Source of the DNA: Angiostrongylus vasorum
Lineage: Eukaryota; Nematoda; Chromadorea; Rhabditida; Metastrongylidae
Direction: 5' to 3'
Length of the DNA stretch: 64,000 nucleotides
NCBI GenBank assembly: GCA_018806985.1
Contig: JADANN010000458.1
Coordinates: forward strand, 4,292,774 to 4,356,773
Shown: one piece after another, positions 23,911-36,852 of the stretch
Position numbering within the stretch: the stretch's first letter is position 1
Layout of the letters: every line of letters begins with the position of its first letter
Notes under the pieces: model-generated
Told to the model about the DNA's origin: nothing
Seen by the model: only the letters and a program-made list of their open reading frames with translations
The model's database searches: none
Position numbers and translations under genes: made by a program

Positions 23911-24329
23911 CGACTTATCCATTCTATTTGATCTGTCAAGAGGGATGGAGAGGTTGTCCAAATGGTTTTTTTCTGAAGTCCGACAAGCTTTCTCATTCAA
24001 GAATCCCAACAACGGGGGGCGAATAGGACGTGAATGTGTGAAAAACTTCTCTTTAGCCTTCATCAACACACTGGCTTGGTGGCTTGACGGCTTGGTATTC
24101 ACATCTTAGCTGTCAGAATTGAGTGAAAATCAATGGAACCATCCTATTATACGAAAACCGAGACCTAACCCATCCGCAATTATTCGAACATGCGCTCTCT
24201 ATCGCCTACAAACTTCAATTGAGTCATCATCCACAACAGAGTTGACAGCATACTGATTGAAGGAGAGCAATGCGAACAAGCCAGGTTTAAAAATATAGTA
24301 ACCCCCATGCATAACATAAAAAATAATGG

Positions 24330-25210
24330 TGAAATTTAATGACATGTCGCATTAGAGGAAGATTTCACTTTCTATCACTTTCATAGACGTAAAAAGCTTT
24401 CGAATCATTTGATTCAGAAGCATTCATGGAAGCTCTGGATACACAGGACTTCCACGCAGTATATAAAGTTCATTAATGTGATAAGTAGATATTTCAGAAG
24501 AAAAAAATTTTTAATATTATGCGACGACATCGTTGTCGACGTAAAGAGATGGATTCGGCAAGGGTATACTTCCTGCCAAAGTTGCCAACAGTTGCTCTTG
24601 AAAACGCTTCTTATCTGAAGACTAAAATAGGCTAACATAGGAACCGAAGCATGTGCCAGAGAGATGTGCCATCTCTTCTTTGCTAATGATGTCGTTCTTA
24701 GAATATTAAGAGTTAAGCAACTGGAACAAATGTTACTTGATATCGCTAACATGTGTGGAAGATTCGTTGTTTTCGTATGAATCATTTGTGTTGCACCATT
24801 CAGTCGAGGTGCGACTCGTTGGGAAGAATAGCTCCAAATATTCCAACAATTTGTGTCTTCCTGGGGGAAATGGACATCAGTAATAATTTCCTGACCTGTG
24901 CAAGAGTAAATGAATGTTTTTAGCGTTATCGAGCGCGCTATTGAAATTGCTCTGGAATGTCGCATATCACACATCAGAAGGGGAATGCGGATTATCTTAA
25001 CACGTTAATGGTAAGATGTCAAAGACTTCGCCGTATACGCCGTGATGTCAAAGATCAGGTGAACCGACACATGATGCGTCATGACGACATCGCCGGAGAA
25101 GAGCCATCAACGACTGGTCGCACGGGTTTTCAAGCGCACACTGCTAGGACCACCAGCGACATGATCAGACCTACTCACGGTAGTTCTAAAATAAAAAGTG
25201 TTGCGATGTT
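24330..25210 (+). mobile_element. RTE-type retrotransposon remnant
   Basis: Pieces in RT order: KAFESFDSEAFMEALDTQD (about 24393-24450), the RWIRQGYTS-type block with DVKRW (about 24535-24570), ALENA (about 24595) and FADDVVL-like FFANDVVL (about 24675-24700). ECRISHIRRG (about 24955) comes near the end. Stops and frame changes occur throughout and no endonuclease part was seen. Confidence 0.7.
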
Positions 25211-25979
25211 TCAGTAGGCTCCCGCTAGCGTCAAATGCAGTTGACTAGCGAGATATAGTGTAAGCACTTTTTTAACAGTTAGGGTCCTGAGGTGATAATT
25301 TCTCCATAACGAGAATAGCTGAGAAGTTAAAAACATGATCGCTTTGTGGAATTGATTGTTGCCCTATAAAAGTTAGGTTCTTCAAAACTACTATTCGTTA
25401 TTTGAGGTTGCTTAGAATCAAATTTTCTAAAAGAAACGAAAGAGAAATTTGACTTTCTAATTTTGCAACAAACGAGCTGCCATAAACATCAATAGTGCAT
25501 TTGGGGACATCATCATGTTTTGATGGAAGAAATGTAGCTTGCTCAGCTGTTTTCAAATTTGTGTCGACGGAACAAAGTGCGCCAAATACGTTTGGAGGGC
25601 TCCAGATAACCAGGATTTCATTCGTTAAGACTAGGGATCTTTTAGCTTGTAAGTTGTAGATTCTAAGAATTTTTTATTGCAATTCATGAACTTTACTTTA
25701 ACCTGAGATATGCTGGTTTAAAGTTGAAGGTGGCAGTTATTTTTGGACTATGTGAGTAGTAATTAACTCACATCGGACCCTTAGTGGCACGTATATAAAT
25801 TTATCACAGATCTCTTCTCTGTTTGATAAGTTACACCTAGGTCATAATTTTTTCTTCATATCTAATGATTTCAGATTTGGTGATTCACTGGAATTAAATA
25901 AGTCCTTCGAGAATTCTTTCTCGATGATTTGTCTCAGTTTTTATCAGAAGTTATTTTTCATGGTTTAATGAAGAAATAG

Positions 25980-26345
25980 GGGACAGATAGCACAGTAGTA
26001 GTGATGTCTGTCTTCACGAACATGGTGCTAGTTCGATTCCGCTCTGAGACAACCAATGCTCTCACCCCTCCGGGGTCGAAACATTGGTACCGGACTTGTC
26101 TGGAGAAAAAAATCACTCTCTGCAGTCCAACTGGGAAAGCTCCAGCCCAGCTATCTTAGGACTCCAGGAGAATTGCTGGACCAGCACTTGACGACATTCA
26201 GGATGAAGTGAAAATCCTCAAGCAGCAGTCTACCACACGTAAAGTTGGAAGATCTTCGTGGACAACAGATGCGAGGAAACGAAGCGAATGTGAGATGTGC
26301 TGGTATCCGCAATGTGATGACGGGCCATGTAAAGTAAAATAAATA
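25980..26345 (+). repeat. SINE-C copy
   Basis: tRNA-like head GATAGCACAGTAGTAGTGATG with box-B-like GTTCGATTCCGCTC. The body has ACATTGGTACCGGACTTGTCTGG, CAGGATGAAGTGAAAATCCTCAAGCAGCAG and GAGGAAACGAAGCGAATGTGAG. It ends ATGTGATGACGGGCCATGTAAAGT. Confidence 0.8.
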
Positions 26346-26632
26346 ATAAGTAGTCTAGAAATTGATTTCCGCAATTACTGACGTTGTTGTACCTACGTGG
26401 CATCTAAATCAAAAATCGAGTTCCCATAAAAAACACGCCTAACATCATTAATAGGGTTTTTTTTCCTGATTTTGTACAAGTCCTAAAATGGCCAAATTGT
26501 TTCTATAGATGTTATATTAACACATTGTTGACCAAACGCATTTGATTTCATTAAGCACGTGTCCAAAAAATAATTGCGCCTTTGAACGAAAACCAAATAG
26601 TGTTATCGCTTTTTGTTTACCGCTTATTCTAT

Positions 26633-26790
26633 GGTATGAAACATAACCACAACGATGCTGAGATATTCGCAGGATTCTGGACCACACGTGTCTGCACTGG
26701 GGTTCCACCACGCTATTACCCCCTTCTGGTAGCTAACGCGTTTACCACCACACCATACGTGTCCTCCGTTTCGCCTTTCTTTCACCAGTG
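26633..26790 (-). repeat. SINE-B partial copy
   Basis: GTATGAAACATAACCACAACGATGCTGAGATATTCGCAGG, then CACGCTATTACCC...GGTAGCTAACGCGTTTACCACCACACC. It is joined directly to a truncated SINE-A. Confidence 0.75.
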
Positions 26791-26812
26791 TTTTTACAAT
26801 GTTACACTTGGC

Positions 26813-27016
26813 ACAGCTCACAAAGTCTTCCATCGCTCCGCTGTCGGCAAATTGGTAGCGGACTAGTCTGGGAGGATAGCACCACTGGCTTGATACGTCG
26901 GTAGGCCACCGCGAGTCATTGTAAAAGCCAGATATGCAGTCAATCACCTCTAACGTTTATTGAACTCGAATGCATGGCGCCTCCCTTAGGGATTGATCAA
27001 TGTTAAGAGCTTCTTT
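26813..27016 (+). repeat. SINE-A copy, 5'-truncated
   Basis: Starts within the body (TTCCATCGCTCCGCTGTCGGCAAATTGGTA) and ends GGGATTGATCAATGTTAAGAGC. The tRNA head is absent. Confidence 0.8.
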
Positions 27017-27846
27017 AGCATTTTCTACATTTACGAAAATAGGCTTATCAGTGGCATAAGATACAGGATGCTGGCTATTCACGCTGTGGCTTAGTCTGGT
27101 AGAGTCTGACATGCAATGAGTACAATGCATTTGATGAGAAACATGGTGGCCTCTTTTTTTCTTCAAACCTACGTGCTAGAATCGGCAGATCTTTATCTAC
27201 ATGATACACCAAGCTGAGATGTTGATTCCATGGATCCCGCGTGATACCCTTTTATATTTCTTTTTGTATAAAACCTTGTAATATTTCGAACATGAAAGCA
27301 ATTGAACGAGCAGAATTTTTCGCAAAATATCACTGGTGTTTGCGGTGCTGTACTTTCGTCGGCCCTTCTAAAGTTCAAGGTTTTTTTCCAACTTTTTTGA
27401 GGACTTTCAATTCTAAACATATTTAAAAATGAAGGAACATTTTATTAGAAACCTACACATCCGTTTAAGAGGATAGCGAGATTTCGCTGTTATAGATCTG
27501 TGAAGTCCTCAACCCTTCCAATACTTTACTGAGCGAAAAGTGTTGTTACTTATCGAAAAATGAGCTTCACTGAAAGAGCATCAGAGCATTTCTTCCTAAT
27601 TTCAACATAAAATTTTAAAATAATCTCTGGTTATTGAAGAATTATCCGCAGTTGTGGTAAAACGAGGAGCTTTGTTGAACTTGTTAATAAACGTTCTAGG
27701 AGGCTACGTCTCACACTTGTTATATTGGGCAGCTCATCTACTTTCTTTTTCTAACCCAGGAGTCGGTCTTTGTCTCTGAAATACAAAATTGTTTCTTGAA
27801 CGGTGATATATTGTGAGATTGTCGCTTTTCAACAGGGATTTCTCTC

Positions 27847-30354
27847 ATGGCGCTCCCGTCATCAGCAGGTCGCGGAGTTACTCAGGTCATCGATAGATGT
27901 GAAGCCGCAAAAGCATCCGGATTTTTAGGTGAGGTCATCTACAAGCGAGAAACTGGGAAAAGCCAACGTTGTCTTGAATTTGTTAATGGACGAAATCGGG
28001 AGCAGTTATTATTTTCCACAGATTATGTCTCTTTTTGCAAGTAATTGTACTCATTTTTCATAAATAGAAGGAAAATTCCATGTCTTTCAATTCTTCTGAA
28101 GAACCTGGCTTGAGAAACTTCATGTTCAGAGTCCAATATTTTTGGTCGATCATAGTTCTAAGCGACACTGCTGTTTTTGGTAAACTGAACGACTCAGTTC
28201 CACTAGTTCACGTCAATCTTCTGGCCTTGCTAGGATAAAATACATTGAAAATGACGTTGTACCTTCAGATGCATTCACTAATTCCCCGACGCTGATGATA
28301 GACGCCAGCCATTATGAAGTCCAATTTCAGACTTATCTTCTTGCGCACTGATGTACATAGCTGATGCGATTTATCTTGTTTTAAAGGGATTTGAAGTAAC
28401 AAAGGTTTGTCGATCCTTTTTTTTCACTTTAGCAACTAATTCTTTTCCTTCTTTGGATTGAGGACCTCGATGATCGATAGGCAGAAAAAATCACCATTTT
28501 TGTTTTCATTTTTATGTGACCTTACTTTTACATATTGTACGGACCCCTGCATTTCTTTCGCCCGATTCGTTTCTCTGCATCCATTATTCACTAAAATCTT
28601 TGAATTTGCCTGTGGGTTCAGCTACAGTTTGGCGATCTTTAGTTTTCCTTATGGATTAGGTTGAATGATAGTCCATTCGATTCTTCTTGGAGTCCTGCAT
28701 AAGCCGTGCTAAGATGTTACTAGGTCTTCCCCCGCTGGGAGGTCGTCATCTTTTATGAATCGCAAGATTTCTACAGACAAATTTAATAGCAATTTCCTGA
28801 GTCGGAGCGATTTAGATCGTTTTCCGCGCTATGTTACTGACCAGGGGGAAAACTTGCTAAGTAGTTAACCACTTAGAGATACTTTCATGGCCCGGGCGGA
28901 TCTTATTTAACTCTCATCACTACAAGCTCAGTTACCTATTTACAGAACATTCAATGTTAATAGGTACCAAATTTTTCTAGGTGTAGTCAGTTCTAAAGCA
29001 TGCCTTGAATAACATGAGACTATATTTTTTGCTGAAGAAGGGAATTCTGCTTTGAAAAGACACGAAAAACTCGTCAGTACGCATGTATTCTGAGGCCTGT
29101 GTATTCTATTGCGATTCCTAACCTGAAATTTGAGCGATCTTATCATGTGAAACCACTGATTTGGCCGTCTTCTTTACAGGAAAGGTATATTAACGTTTAT
29201 TTTATACGACCCATCTTCACGTCTGCTGTGCGGACCCCTTCTCACATTCGATTCGTTTCCTTGCATCCATCACCCATGAAGGTCTTCCAACTTTACCTGT
29301 GGCTTCGGTTGCTGCTTGGGGATTTTCATTTCATCTTGGATGTCGTAGAATGCTGGTCCAGGAACTCTCCCTGGAATCTTTAGATAGCTGGGCTGGAGCG
29401 TTCCCAGTTGGATTGCAGAGAGTAATTTTTTTCTCCCAGACAAGTCCGGTACCAATTTCCCTACCTCGAAGGGATGACAGACTTGATGGGCCTGGTGCGG
29501 GATCGAGTCAGCACAGTGCACATGATGATGAACATCACTACCATTGTGCTATCCGCCCCTTATAGTAACATCAGCTTTCTAGAGGTGAAAGTGTTTAGCT
29601 AGAATGCTAAAAACTCACTGTCAATATGGGATTCCAGAATGCGGTTTGTTTGGCGCATTCATAAAACTTAACTTGGAATATAGTGTTTCATCAAAATTTC
29701 AAGACTTCGAAAAAAAAGCCCAAGGTCTTGAATGACTTGGCAAAAGCTCCTGATTTTACATTACCTGATTTTTAAATACTTATCTTTCAATTGACAGGTC
29801 AGTGTACGAGATAACTCACTGAAGCGATTTCCAACGAAGATGATCGACAAGTTCCCAAATGCCACTAGTGAGAACGAGTTCCATTTTATGAACCCTTCTA
29901 AACTGTAGACGAAAAAAACTTCAAAAAGTTATAATAAAAAATTTTTTTAGTATTTAATATGGAAGGAAATGAAATAGCCGAGATACCGGAGAAGTTCGAG
30001 CAGTGGACATCAATGAAAGGGATAAATGCAGCTAACAATCGACTCACAGCATTCCCTAATGGCATATATAACATGAAACACTTGGCCATTTTGGATCTCT
30101 CTGGAAATTTGATTACAGGTGTCTCATGCATAAGAATTTCGATTGAGCTTAGCTTTATTTGCTGAAGGGCAATGTATTCATTCCGTTGTTTTCAGATACA
30201 ACTCCATTTAGATCTGGACGTACAACGGTTGTATGCATCATGTACTTCCCTTATACAACTGAATTTAACCGGAAATCCTCTGAAAGAGGAAGTTAGACAG
30301 CTTTTAACCTCGTCGCCTCTGAAGCCCGAGAAGATCATTCTTAAGCTCGACTGA
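27847..30354 (+). CDS. LRRC20-like leucine-rich-repeat protein, 5 exons
   Basis: Exons 27847-27928, 28331-28404, 29798-29867, 29951-30118, 30196-30354, with GT-AG junctions in consistent phases. The protein is small (about 184 residues) and made of leucine-rich repeats. A basic N-terminus is followed by repeat cores LMYIADAIYLVLKG, VSVRDNSLKRFP, FNMEGNEIAEIPEKF, INAANNRLTAFPNGIYNM, LAILDLSGNLIT and LIQLNLTGNPLKEEVRQLL. Order and length match vertebrate LRRC20 as I recall it; no biochemical role is known to me. Within the last exon the frame must lose one base in the TTT at 30207-30209 to reach the final repeat. An acceptor (AACAG) lies 11 bp before the ATG, as for a trans-spliced or UTR-spliced start. 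Confidence 0.85.
28515..28660 (-). repeat. SINE-C 3' fragment
   Basis: TTGTACGGACCCCTGCATTTC, GATTCGTTTCTCTGCATCCATTATTCAC and the following TTTGCCTGTGGGTTCAGCTACAG resemble the ends of the copies at 29190-29565 and 57700-58065. It lies in an LRR-gene intron. Confidence 0.6.
29190..29565 (-). repeat. SINE-C full copy in LRR-gene intron 2
   Basis: Reverse orientation: TCTTCACGTCTGCTGTGCGGACC at its 3' end, then CTGGGCTGGAGCGTTCCCAGTTGG, CAAGTCCGGTACCAATTTCC and GGGATCGAGTCAGCAC. The tRNA-like start is the complement of ACTACCATTGTGCTATCCGC. Confidence 0.8.
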
Positions 30355-30517
30355 GCTCTCTCCGTCTGGAATGCAAAACGAGTAGTGCTGGTGGCAATGA
30401 TGCTGACACAGTGTCCACAGAGCAGACTCTCGTCATTGTTACAAATTATCTTTACGATAGTATTCTGAGTGATGATGCTGTAGCCTTAGTGTTGTTTGTG
30501 CGAATGGCTTTTACCCC

Positions 30518-30523
30518 AATAAA
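30518..30523 (+). terminator. Poly(A) signal of the LRR gene
   Basis: AATAAA 164 bp after the TGA at 30352-30354, followed by a T-rich stretch. The spacing is normal for a nematode 3' UTR. Confidence 0.65.
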
Positions 30524-32500
30524 TTTTTGTTGGGTGTAAACAAAATGCTTTATGGTATGGAAACTTCCAGAAATCGTTTGAAAACACGGTGCTAAGGAGT
30601 GTGGTGTGAACAGCTGCTGAAATTCATCGTAGCTGGGGGAATTCTTGTAAAGCTATTGGTTGGGATTATTTTGAATGCACATTGACCAGTACTATACTAG
30701 TAAGCACTCTGCTCAGTAGCACGTAACATGAAGAAATAACGCAAGCGAAGTCATCAGGACATAGAAAAATACAGTCGGAAATTATAGGTGAAGCACAAGA
30801 CCACCAGTGGTGTTCTGGTGACTGCCAGTTCTTTTCGGTTGCTCTTCGCACAGATATTCAATGTTCCTTCCGAAGTCGTTTTCTTCGCATTCATTCTCAA
30901 ACAAATTTCGCCACCTTGTAAGGGCGATTATCTCTGTCATTTGAATTGCCGATTCATTACTGGTTCCCTAGAATAGACACATGTTATCACTTGTTAACAG
31001 AAGATAAGATTAACAAAGATAGATGATTTTCAAGTGGCCAGTAGGGTTGCATTGAATTTCGTAAGGCTTCGCACTATTTGTTTTTCTGACCGCTGTACGG
31101 ACATGAAAGAAGAACATGTCCATACACCAGTGGTAAAAGCAGTAAAAGAGCAGGTTGGTTCAATCACGCTGAGATTTGCATACAATTTTAAAAGCAACAT
31201 AACGTTTATTGTACGTTTCGATAGGACTATAGGGACTGACAGTTTCATTATCCTTAACAGTAAGGTTGGGTTACTTTCTGATGCTTTCATGGACTTTGAA
31301 GAGAGCTCTAAAATCAATAAACCATTAGTTCAGCGTAAACCTTAGATATATTTTAGTTCCATACTCCAAAAAACAAAGTTTGATCTTGTTTCCCGTGTAA
31401 AACGAAATGTCTCAACATGAGAGGGACAGCAAGAGCTACTAAAATGTGTGGTGAAATGTGCTATTACATGGAAGAGCAGCTGTTTGTTTTCTTGATTTTA
31501 TCCTTCAAAATATTTCTCCTGAATTCAAAGAAGTCTTGAGTGAATGAGTTCATCTACTCAGCACGATCAACCCACCCTAACTTCCTTCTAGTCCAGTCAT
31601 GGCTTCGTCCATTGTTTCTATGCTTCGTCTTCGTGCAGTTTTATGGAGAATTTCGTCGCGTGTCACACACAAAATATGTCCGCAGCTCGCGCGTCCCAGC
31701 AATATCGAGAAACCGAACATTTTTTACTCGAAGCACAGAATGGGACATATATCATTTTATGATGTTTCTAGCTTTCTAGCTTTCCAGTTCCATTGAGAAC
31801 TACTGGAACTCCTGCTCTCCAAATATCTCCCATGAACTTCAGTTGGCGTTTCAAAACGGTCATCGTTGTTAATAGTGGGATGCGGTCGAACCTTGCAAGT
31901 GTTTTCTGCGGCTTTACACTACTGTTTAAAGTAGTGCAAAAAACTACTGTAATTCAGTGGTTTTCAACTTCTGTTACGGCAACCCTATACTAGTCATAGC
32001 TTTGACATTGAGAAATCGAACATTTCAAAACGAATAAGCTTTGCTAGGAGATGAAAATAAAACATACAACAGCGTACAACATTCCCAGTAAAAGGTGATG
32101 AGTGAGCTAAGAAACGACTAGGAAAACGGTACCTACTAGAACATCGCAAAGGCTCTTGAAGAAAAGGCGTAAATACGGAGAAAGAAAAAACCTTCAAAAC
32201 ATTTTTCTCGTAAGAGTGGAATAATGGAGAAGTTGGAATAGTATTGCTATAAAGTAAAGATGGAAATAAGACTCGAGAAAACATGGAAAGATACGAAAGG
32301 TGGTTCCTACACGACAGCTTCTGTAGCGTAATACCGTTTGCAGCGTAGTAACATCGCTTCTATAAAGAAATGCTGCATTTAAGTTTGAATAATACGATTT
32401 TTCGATAAGTAGAGGACGTTCAGAAAATTGGAGATGTGACCTAGAAAATATTTCGTGTTAATTTATTATTTCGAAAAAAAACTTAATGTTTCGAATTAAT
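30524..32500. other. Intergenic stretch with one unassigned open frame
   Basis: A frame at 31034-31345 (+) is open for 103 codons (contains VALNFVRLRTICFSD and LRFAYNFKSN), but the opposite strand is equally open. No splice context or family supports either. Around 31540-31960 the sequence faintly resembles the antisense RTE C-terminal region at 5790-5980. Nothing else was recognised. Confidence 0.4.
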
Positions 32501-32592
32501 GTAATAATTCTAATGATGCAAAGATATTTGCAAAACTCCGGACCGCAGGTGTCTGCGGTGGGGAACGAACGCGCCATTGCCCCCGGAAAGGA
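32500..32592 (-). repeat. SINE-B fragment cut by a Penelope-like element
   Basis: ATGATGCAAAGATATTTGCAAAACTCCGGACCGCAGGTGTCTGCGGTGGGGAACGAACGC followed by CCCCGGAAAGGA is a SINE-B arm. It stops at the first base of the Penelope-like end and does not resume beyond 35016. Confidence 0.7.
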
Positions 32593-35016
32593 CGTCGTTT
32601 TCTTTCTCAGCAATCGCGAGGTTGTTAAGCAGCATACGTTTACAATAACACACATACAACACAATCGCAGCTGACATTTCGGCAGAATCGCCTTCTTCAG
32701 GGCCTGGAAGGGTACACTAATACACAACTTACTAGGTCAAACGCTTCAATAACACGTACAGAAAAAATGAAAATCTGCACTCCGCCGTCAGGCCAAGCAG
32801 GAAATATTGAATAAGAAAGACAGTCAAGAAGTGGCGAGACTACCACCGTCTCCTTTTCCTAGAGCGTTCTTTAGACAGCAGCACTTTAGCATGGAAGTTG
32901 GTACGAAATTTCGTATGTTTTCGGACGACGTTCTCAAAACTCTAGATCACTATCACGGTATAAAGTTTGTCTCTAACCTCACAGCCGCACAAAAAAGGAG
33001 GTCTGCTAGAAATTAGAGATTTAATTAATTTAAAGACCATTAGACTACCAGTTAGTGATAAGGGGGGAGAGTTTGTAGTTATTCCCCGCTAGCTAGATGT
33101 TGAGATAACAGAAGTTAATAATAGAGGTCGACCTTGAAGCTAATACAAATTGCATGCGATCTTACGCACGGTTGCCCTAGAAATGGGTTGTGGTGGGGCA
33201 AAGCTTGGGCCTAATTCTAATAATGAGCACGCGCTTTCAGTTATGATCATATCCCTAGGTATGGTGACCCTGGATTTTCGTAGACGGGCCAACGGATGGA
33301 ATAACATGGTTTCTAAGCTTTATACTCAATAAAATTAAAGTCACCCAGCTGCTTAACCACATCCCACCTCACTTCACGAACACCCAAATGTTCCTAGAAT
33401 GTCTACGTAACGCGTCTTCTAATAACGCGTACGTGATGGAGTCTCTCGATTTTTCTGCGCTTTACACCAACGTATCGAATTACTCCTCAATGCAAGCCAT
33501 CTTCGAACTTCTTGTTGAACATGAAGGAAGAATAAATATGCATGGCTTGTTCATCCAGCAGCTCATGGCTCTCTTAAACGAGTCCCTAAACTGCTCGATG
33601 TTCAGACGGCCTGGGATATATTACGCGCCAATGGTTGGCAATGGGACAGCGGTTGGCACCAAGTCTTGCCATCGCGTTGGTGTCTAGAATAGAAGCCCCC
33701 GTTATCGAACTCCGGCCGCTACTCTACTGCAGATACATAGATGACTGCTTTGTCATTTTCTGTACTCAATAAGAGTTGGACAAATGCTTTGAGTTATTGA
33801 GTGAGCAGTTTGAGTACATCAAGCTCACCGGGAGAAACCGAAAGAGTACTGGCTTCCATTTCTTAACGTTTAAGTGAACTTATCAAGAAGCGGTTACATG
33901 ACAAAATGGTATCGAAAACCAAGCAACAAAAACATCCTCGTTCATTTCCCTTACTTCCCATCCTTCACACACAAACAGGGCGATTGTAAGAAACATTTTT
34001 CGAACAGCCACCTCCGTAGGTACGAAAAAAGGAATTAAAGGAGGAATCGCGCAACTTGGCTCGGCAAATAGCTATCTCCAATGGCTACGAAATGGTAACC
34101 CGACGAGATATATTTAGAAGGAGAACGACGCCCCAAGACCAAACACTTGACCAAAAGAAAATCCTGTTTATGATGCCCTTTATTAGCGATGAAGTAAGCA
34201 CAGGTATAAAATGGTACTTCAGAAGGGCAGGTCTAGAGGAATCGGTTGCGATAGTAGAAATACCACGCGATACTCTCCGTCGTCAATTAGTTCGTAACCG
34301 CCTGTATGACCGTCTGTGTGAAACAAAAAAATTGCGTAGTTTGCCCTTACGGCAGGGACGGTGATTGCATGAGTTCAGGGTACGATATACCTGATTTCTT
34401 GTAGTACTTGCGGAGACGAATATATCGGCGAAACGGGCAGACTTTTATGTACCCGCGTAAAGGAACACCTAGACAGCAAACGAAAACTAAGACAAGATAC
34501 CCCACTAGGGACGCATAGGATACAAAAGCATAGCGGACACGATTTTGATATAAAAGTCACTATCCTCGCACGGGATGCCAAAACAGTAGCGCGCAAGCTT
34601 CTTGAGGCTTTTTTAGATAAATGCCAAAAGGCCTAAAATGAACAGCAGGGAGGAATGCCCCGAGATCACGCGTGATCTTGCCCCGTACCTTCGTATCGAT
34701 CGTTGGTGTGTGGGATGCATCGTCAACCATATGCGACGCTGATCATCGGCTCTTCCTCTGGGGAAGACACGTAAAAAAACGATGGATTTTTCGAGAAGCT
34801 GTTGACCATGTGATTACCATTTGGATTCTCATCTTTCTGTATGTGCTATTGAAGCGTTTAACCTAGTAAGTTGTGTATTAGTGTACCCTTCCAGGTTCTG
34901 AAGAAGGGAATTTTGCCGATACGTCATCTGCGATTGTGTTGTGTGTGTGTCATTGTATGGAAATAAACGTACGCTTCTTAACAACCTCGCGTTTGCTGAG
35001 AAAGAAAACGACGCAT
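32588..35016 (+). mobile_element. Penelope-like retroelement with RT and GIY-YIG remnants, inverted terminal repeats
   Basis: The ends are inverted copies (CGTCGTTTTCTTTCTCAGCA at the left, TGCTGAGAAAGAAAACGACG at the right), about 170 bp each. Coding pieces on +, in order: MEVGTKFRMFSDDVLK (32889 on), SDKGGEFVVIP (about 33056-33090), LDFSALYTNV (about 33440-33475). Then RYIDDCFVIF (catalytic Asp pair, about 33730-33760), then HPSHTNRAIVRNIFRTATSVG, then VEIPRDTLRRQLVRNRLYDRL (34256-34318). Last come GDEYIGETGRLLCTRVKEHLD and the EAFLDKCQK end. Stops and frameshifts break it. RT plus C-terminal GIY-YIG is diagnostic of Penelope-like elements. Confidence 0.85.
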
Positions 35017-35052
35017 TTCCGTTTGATTTGATAAAGTTCAAACTGAGATAGA

Positions 35053-35335
35053 GGCGCGTGAGGCGTAGTGGTCGGAAGCGCCTTGCAACACACACGTGCA
35101 ATCGACCCCGCACCCATGGCTCGCCAAGCCTTCCATCCATCCGGGGTCGGAAAATTGCTACTAGACTTGTCTGGGAGGATAGCAGCACTGGCTCGATGCA
35201 TCGGTAGGCCATCGCGAATCATTGTAAAGGCCAGATATGCATTCAGTCACCAGCAAACTATGCTTAATGAACTTGAATGCATGGCGCATCCGTCAGAGAT
35301 TGATCAACGCCGAGAGCTTTGTCCTTTTTATCCTT
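35053..35335 (+). repeat. SINE-A full copy
   Basis: Lies 37 bp behind the Penelope-like element. Runs from GCGCGTGAGGCGTAGTGGTCGG to GATTGATCAACGCCGAGAGCTTTGTCC with a TTTTTATCCTT tail. Confidence 0.85.
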
Positions 35336-36154
35336 CGTGAGCTGGGATATACTGGTTTGGTGTTGAAAGCGCAAAAACTTCGACAGTGTCTAAAATTACT
35401 TTGAACAGCTCAAATTTAGCAGAAAATCTCTTAACTATTAACTACAGAGAATGAAGGAAACTGAATAAAGGTTGCGCCGTTTTAAATCAGTTGAGGTTGT
35501 TAACAGAGTACCCATAACTCTCTAAAGATTAGAATGCTTGACGGCGTTCCGCGGCCAAAAAAGCAGTTAGTATCATGCAGCTATTATTATACTTAGAATA
35601 AAAGTCAGAATTATAAAAGATCTACCAGTACGTCCGTATAAACATCGAATTAAAAAACAGTGTAATAAATAGTAAAAATATAATATAGATAACAAATAAA
35701 AATAGAAAAGAAGAAGATAATTGCACAAAAGGAAAATCTGTTGATCGGTCCACTACATCATACAAATTCCGACACAAGTTGGGACGTGATATGTGTTACA
35801 TCTGGTCAATTATCTTGATTTAATCAGATTCGTGTGCGCAACGTGCAAAGGCTCAAGTGTAGACGATACCGCCACCGAAGCATTCTGCCTCGACGATAAA
35901 TGCAGAAAGAAGTTGACAAGATAGTGTTCAGAGCAATAGCCTCTGAATATAACTTGTTCTTACTCAGAACTATTGCAAAGTGACAGCAGCTTCAAATTGA
36001 CACCGTGCTCCGGAAAAAAGGCGAAGTTCGTTTGGGAACAAATATTTTGCTGTCTTGATGATTATTATGTTTCAGTAGGATCAAATGTGGCTTTACCCTT
36101 ATGAAAACTGTAGATTCCGTGCATAGTTATGCAAGAAAAGGATGGATCTCTTGC

Positions 36155-36406
36155 TCCTAATCAATCCCTGAACGATGCACCAAATTCGGATTCACTAAAC
36201 ATCGTAGAGGTGATCGAATGCATATCTGGCCGACAGAGTAACTCGCTGTGACGTACCGATGTACCACGTCAGTGCTGCGATCCTTCAAGACAAGTTTAGT
36301 ACCAATTTGCCCACACCAGAGAAATGGAGAGTTTCTTGGACACGGGTGCGGGATCGAACCAAAGGCCACGTGCGTATTACTGGGCTCCTCTAGCAATTGC
36401 GCAGCA
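36155..36406 (-). repeat. SINE-A divergent copy
   Basis: AATCAATCCCTGAACGATGCACC, AAACATCGTAGAGGTGATCGAATGCATATCTGGCC, GGTGCGGGATCGAACC and CTAGCAATTGCGCAGC. Confidence 0.8.
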
Positions 36407-36852
36407 TTCAACAGTTCTCATACAGTAGTAGTTGAAAGGTGGCGAAGGTCTTCAAAACGGCGATTTCTTTCATCTTCGCGGTTTCAGTTGTCTTCAGCTG
36501 CTCCTAAACATTTGAGATTCTTACACCGAGTTCTGGTGTTTTTGAATAAGTGGTACTTACACCAAATCCTCCAGTTCATGGTCCGTTGCAGCAGAAGAAC
36601 CTCTGCAACCTTCTTCATTTTCAACGTCAAATTCGCCAGTACAAAACATTCCAAACTAATGTTGCATTATGCTTCAATACTTCCGGAATTGCTGTTTTGA
36701 TATCTCGAATCCCAACCTATAAAATTTGTAAAAAGCACAAATTATATAATAATCCATTTGCGCTGGACAGAAATGCAATACCAAATACTTTGTATTGCTA
36801 TATAACAGCACAGGATTTGGAAAAAAAAACTGTCGCCAGGACGAAAAGGATA

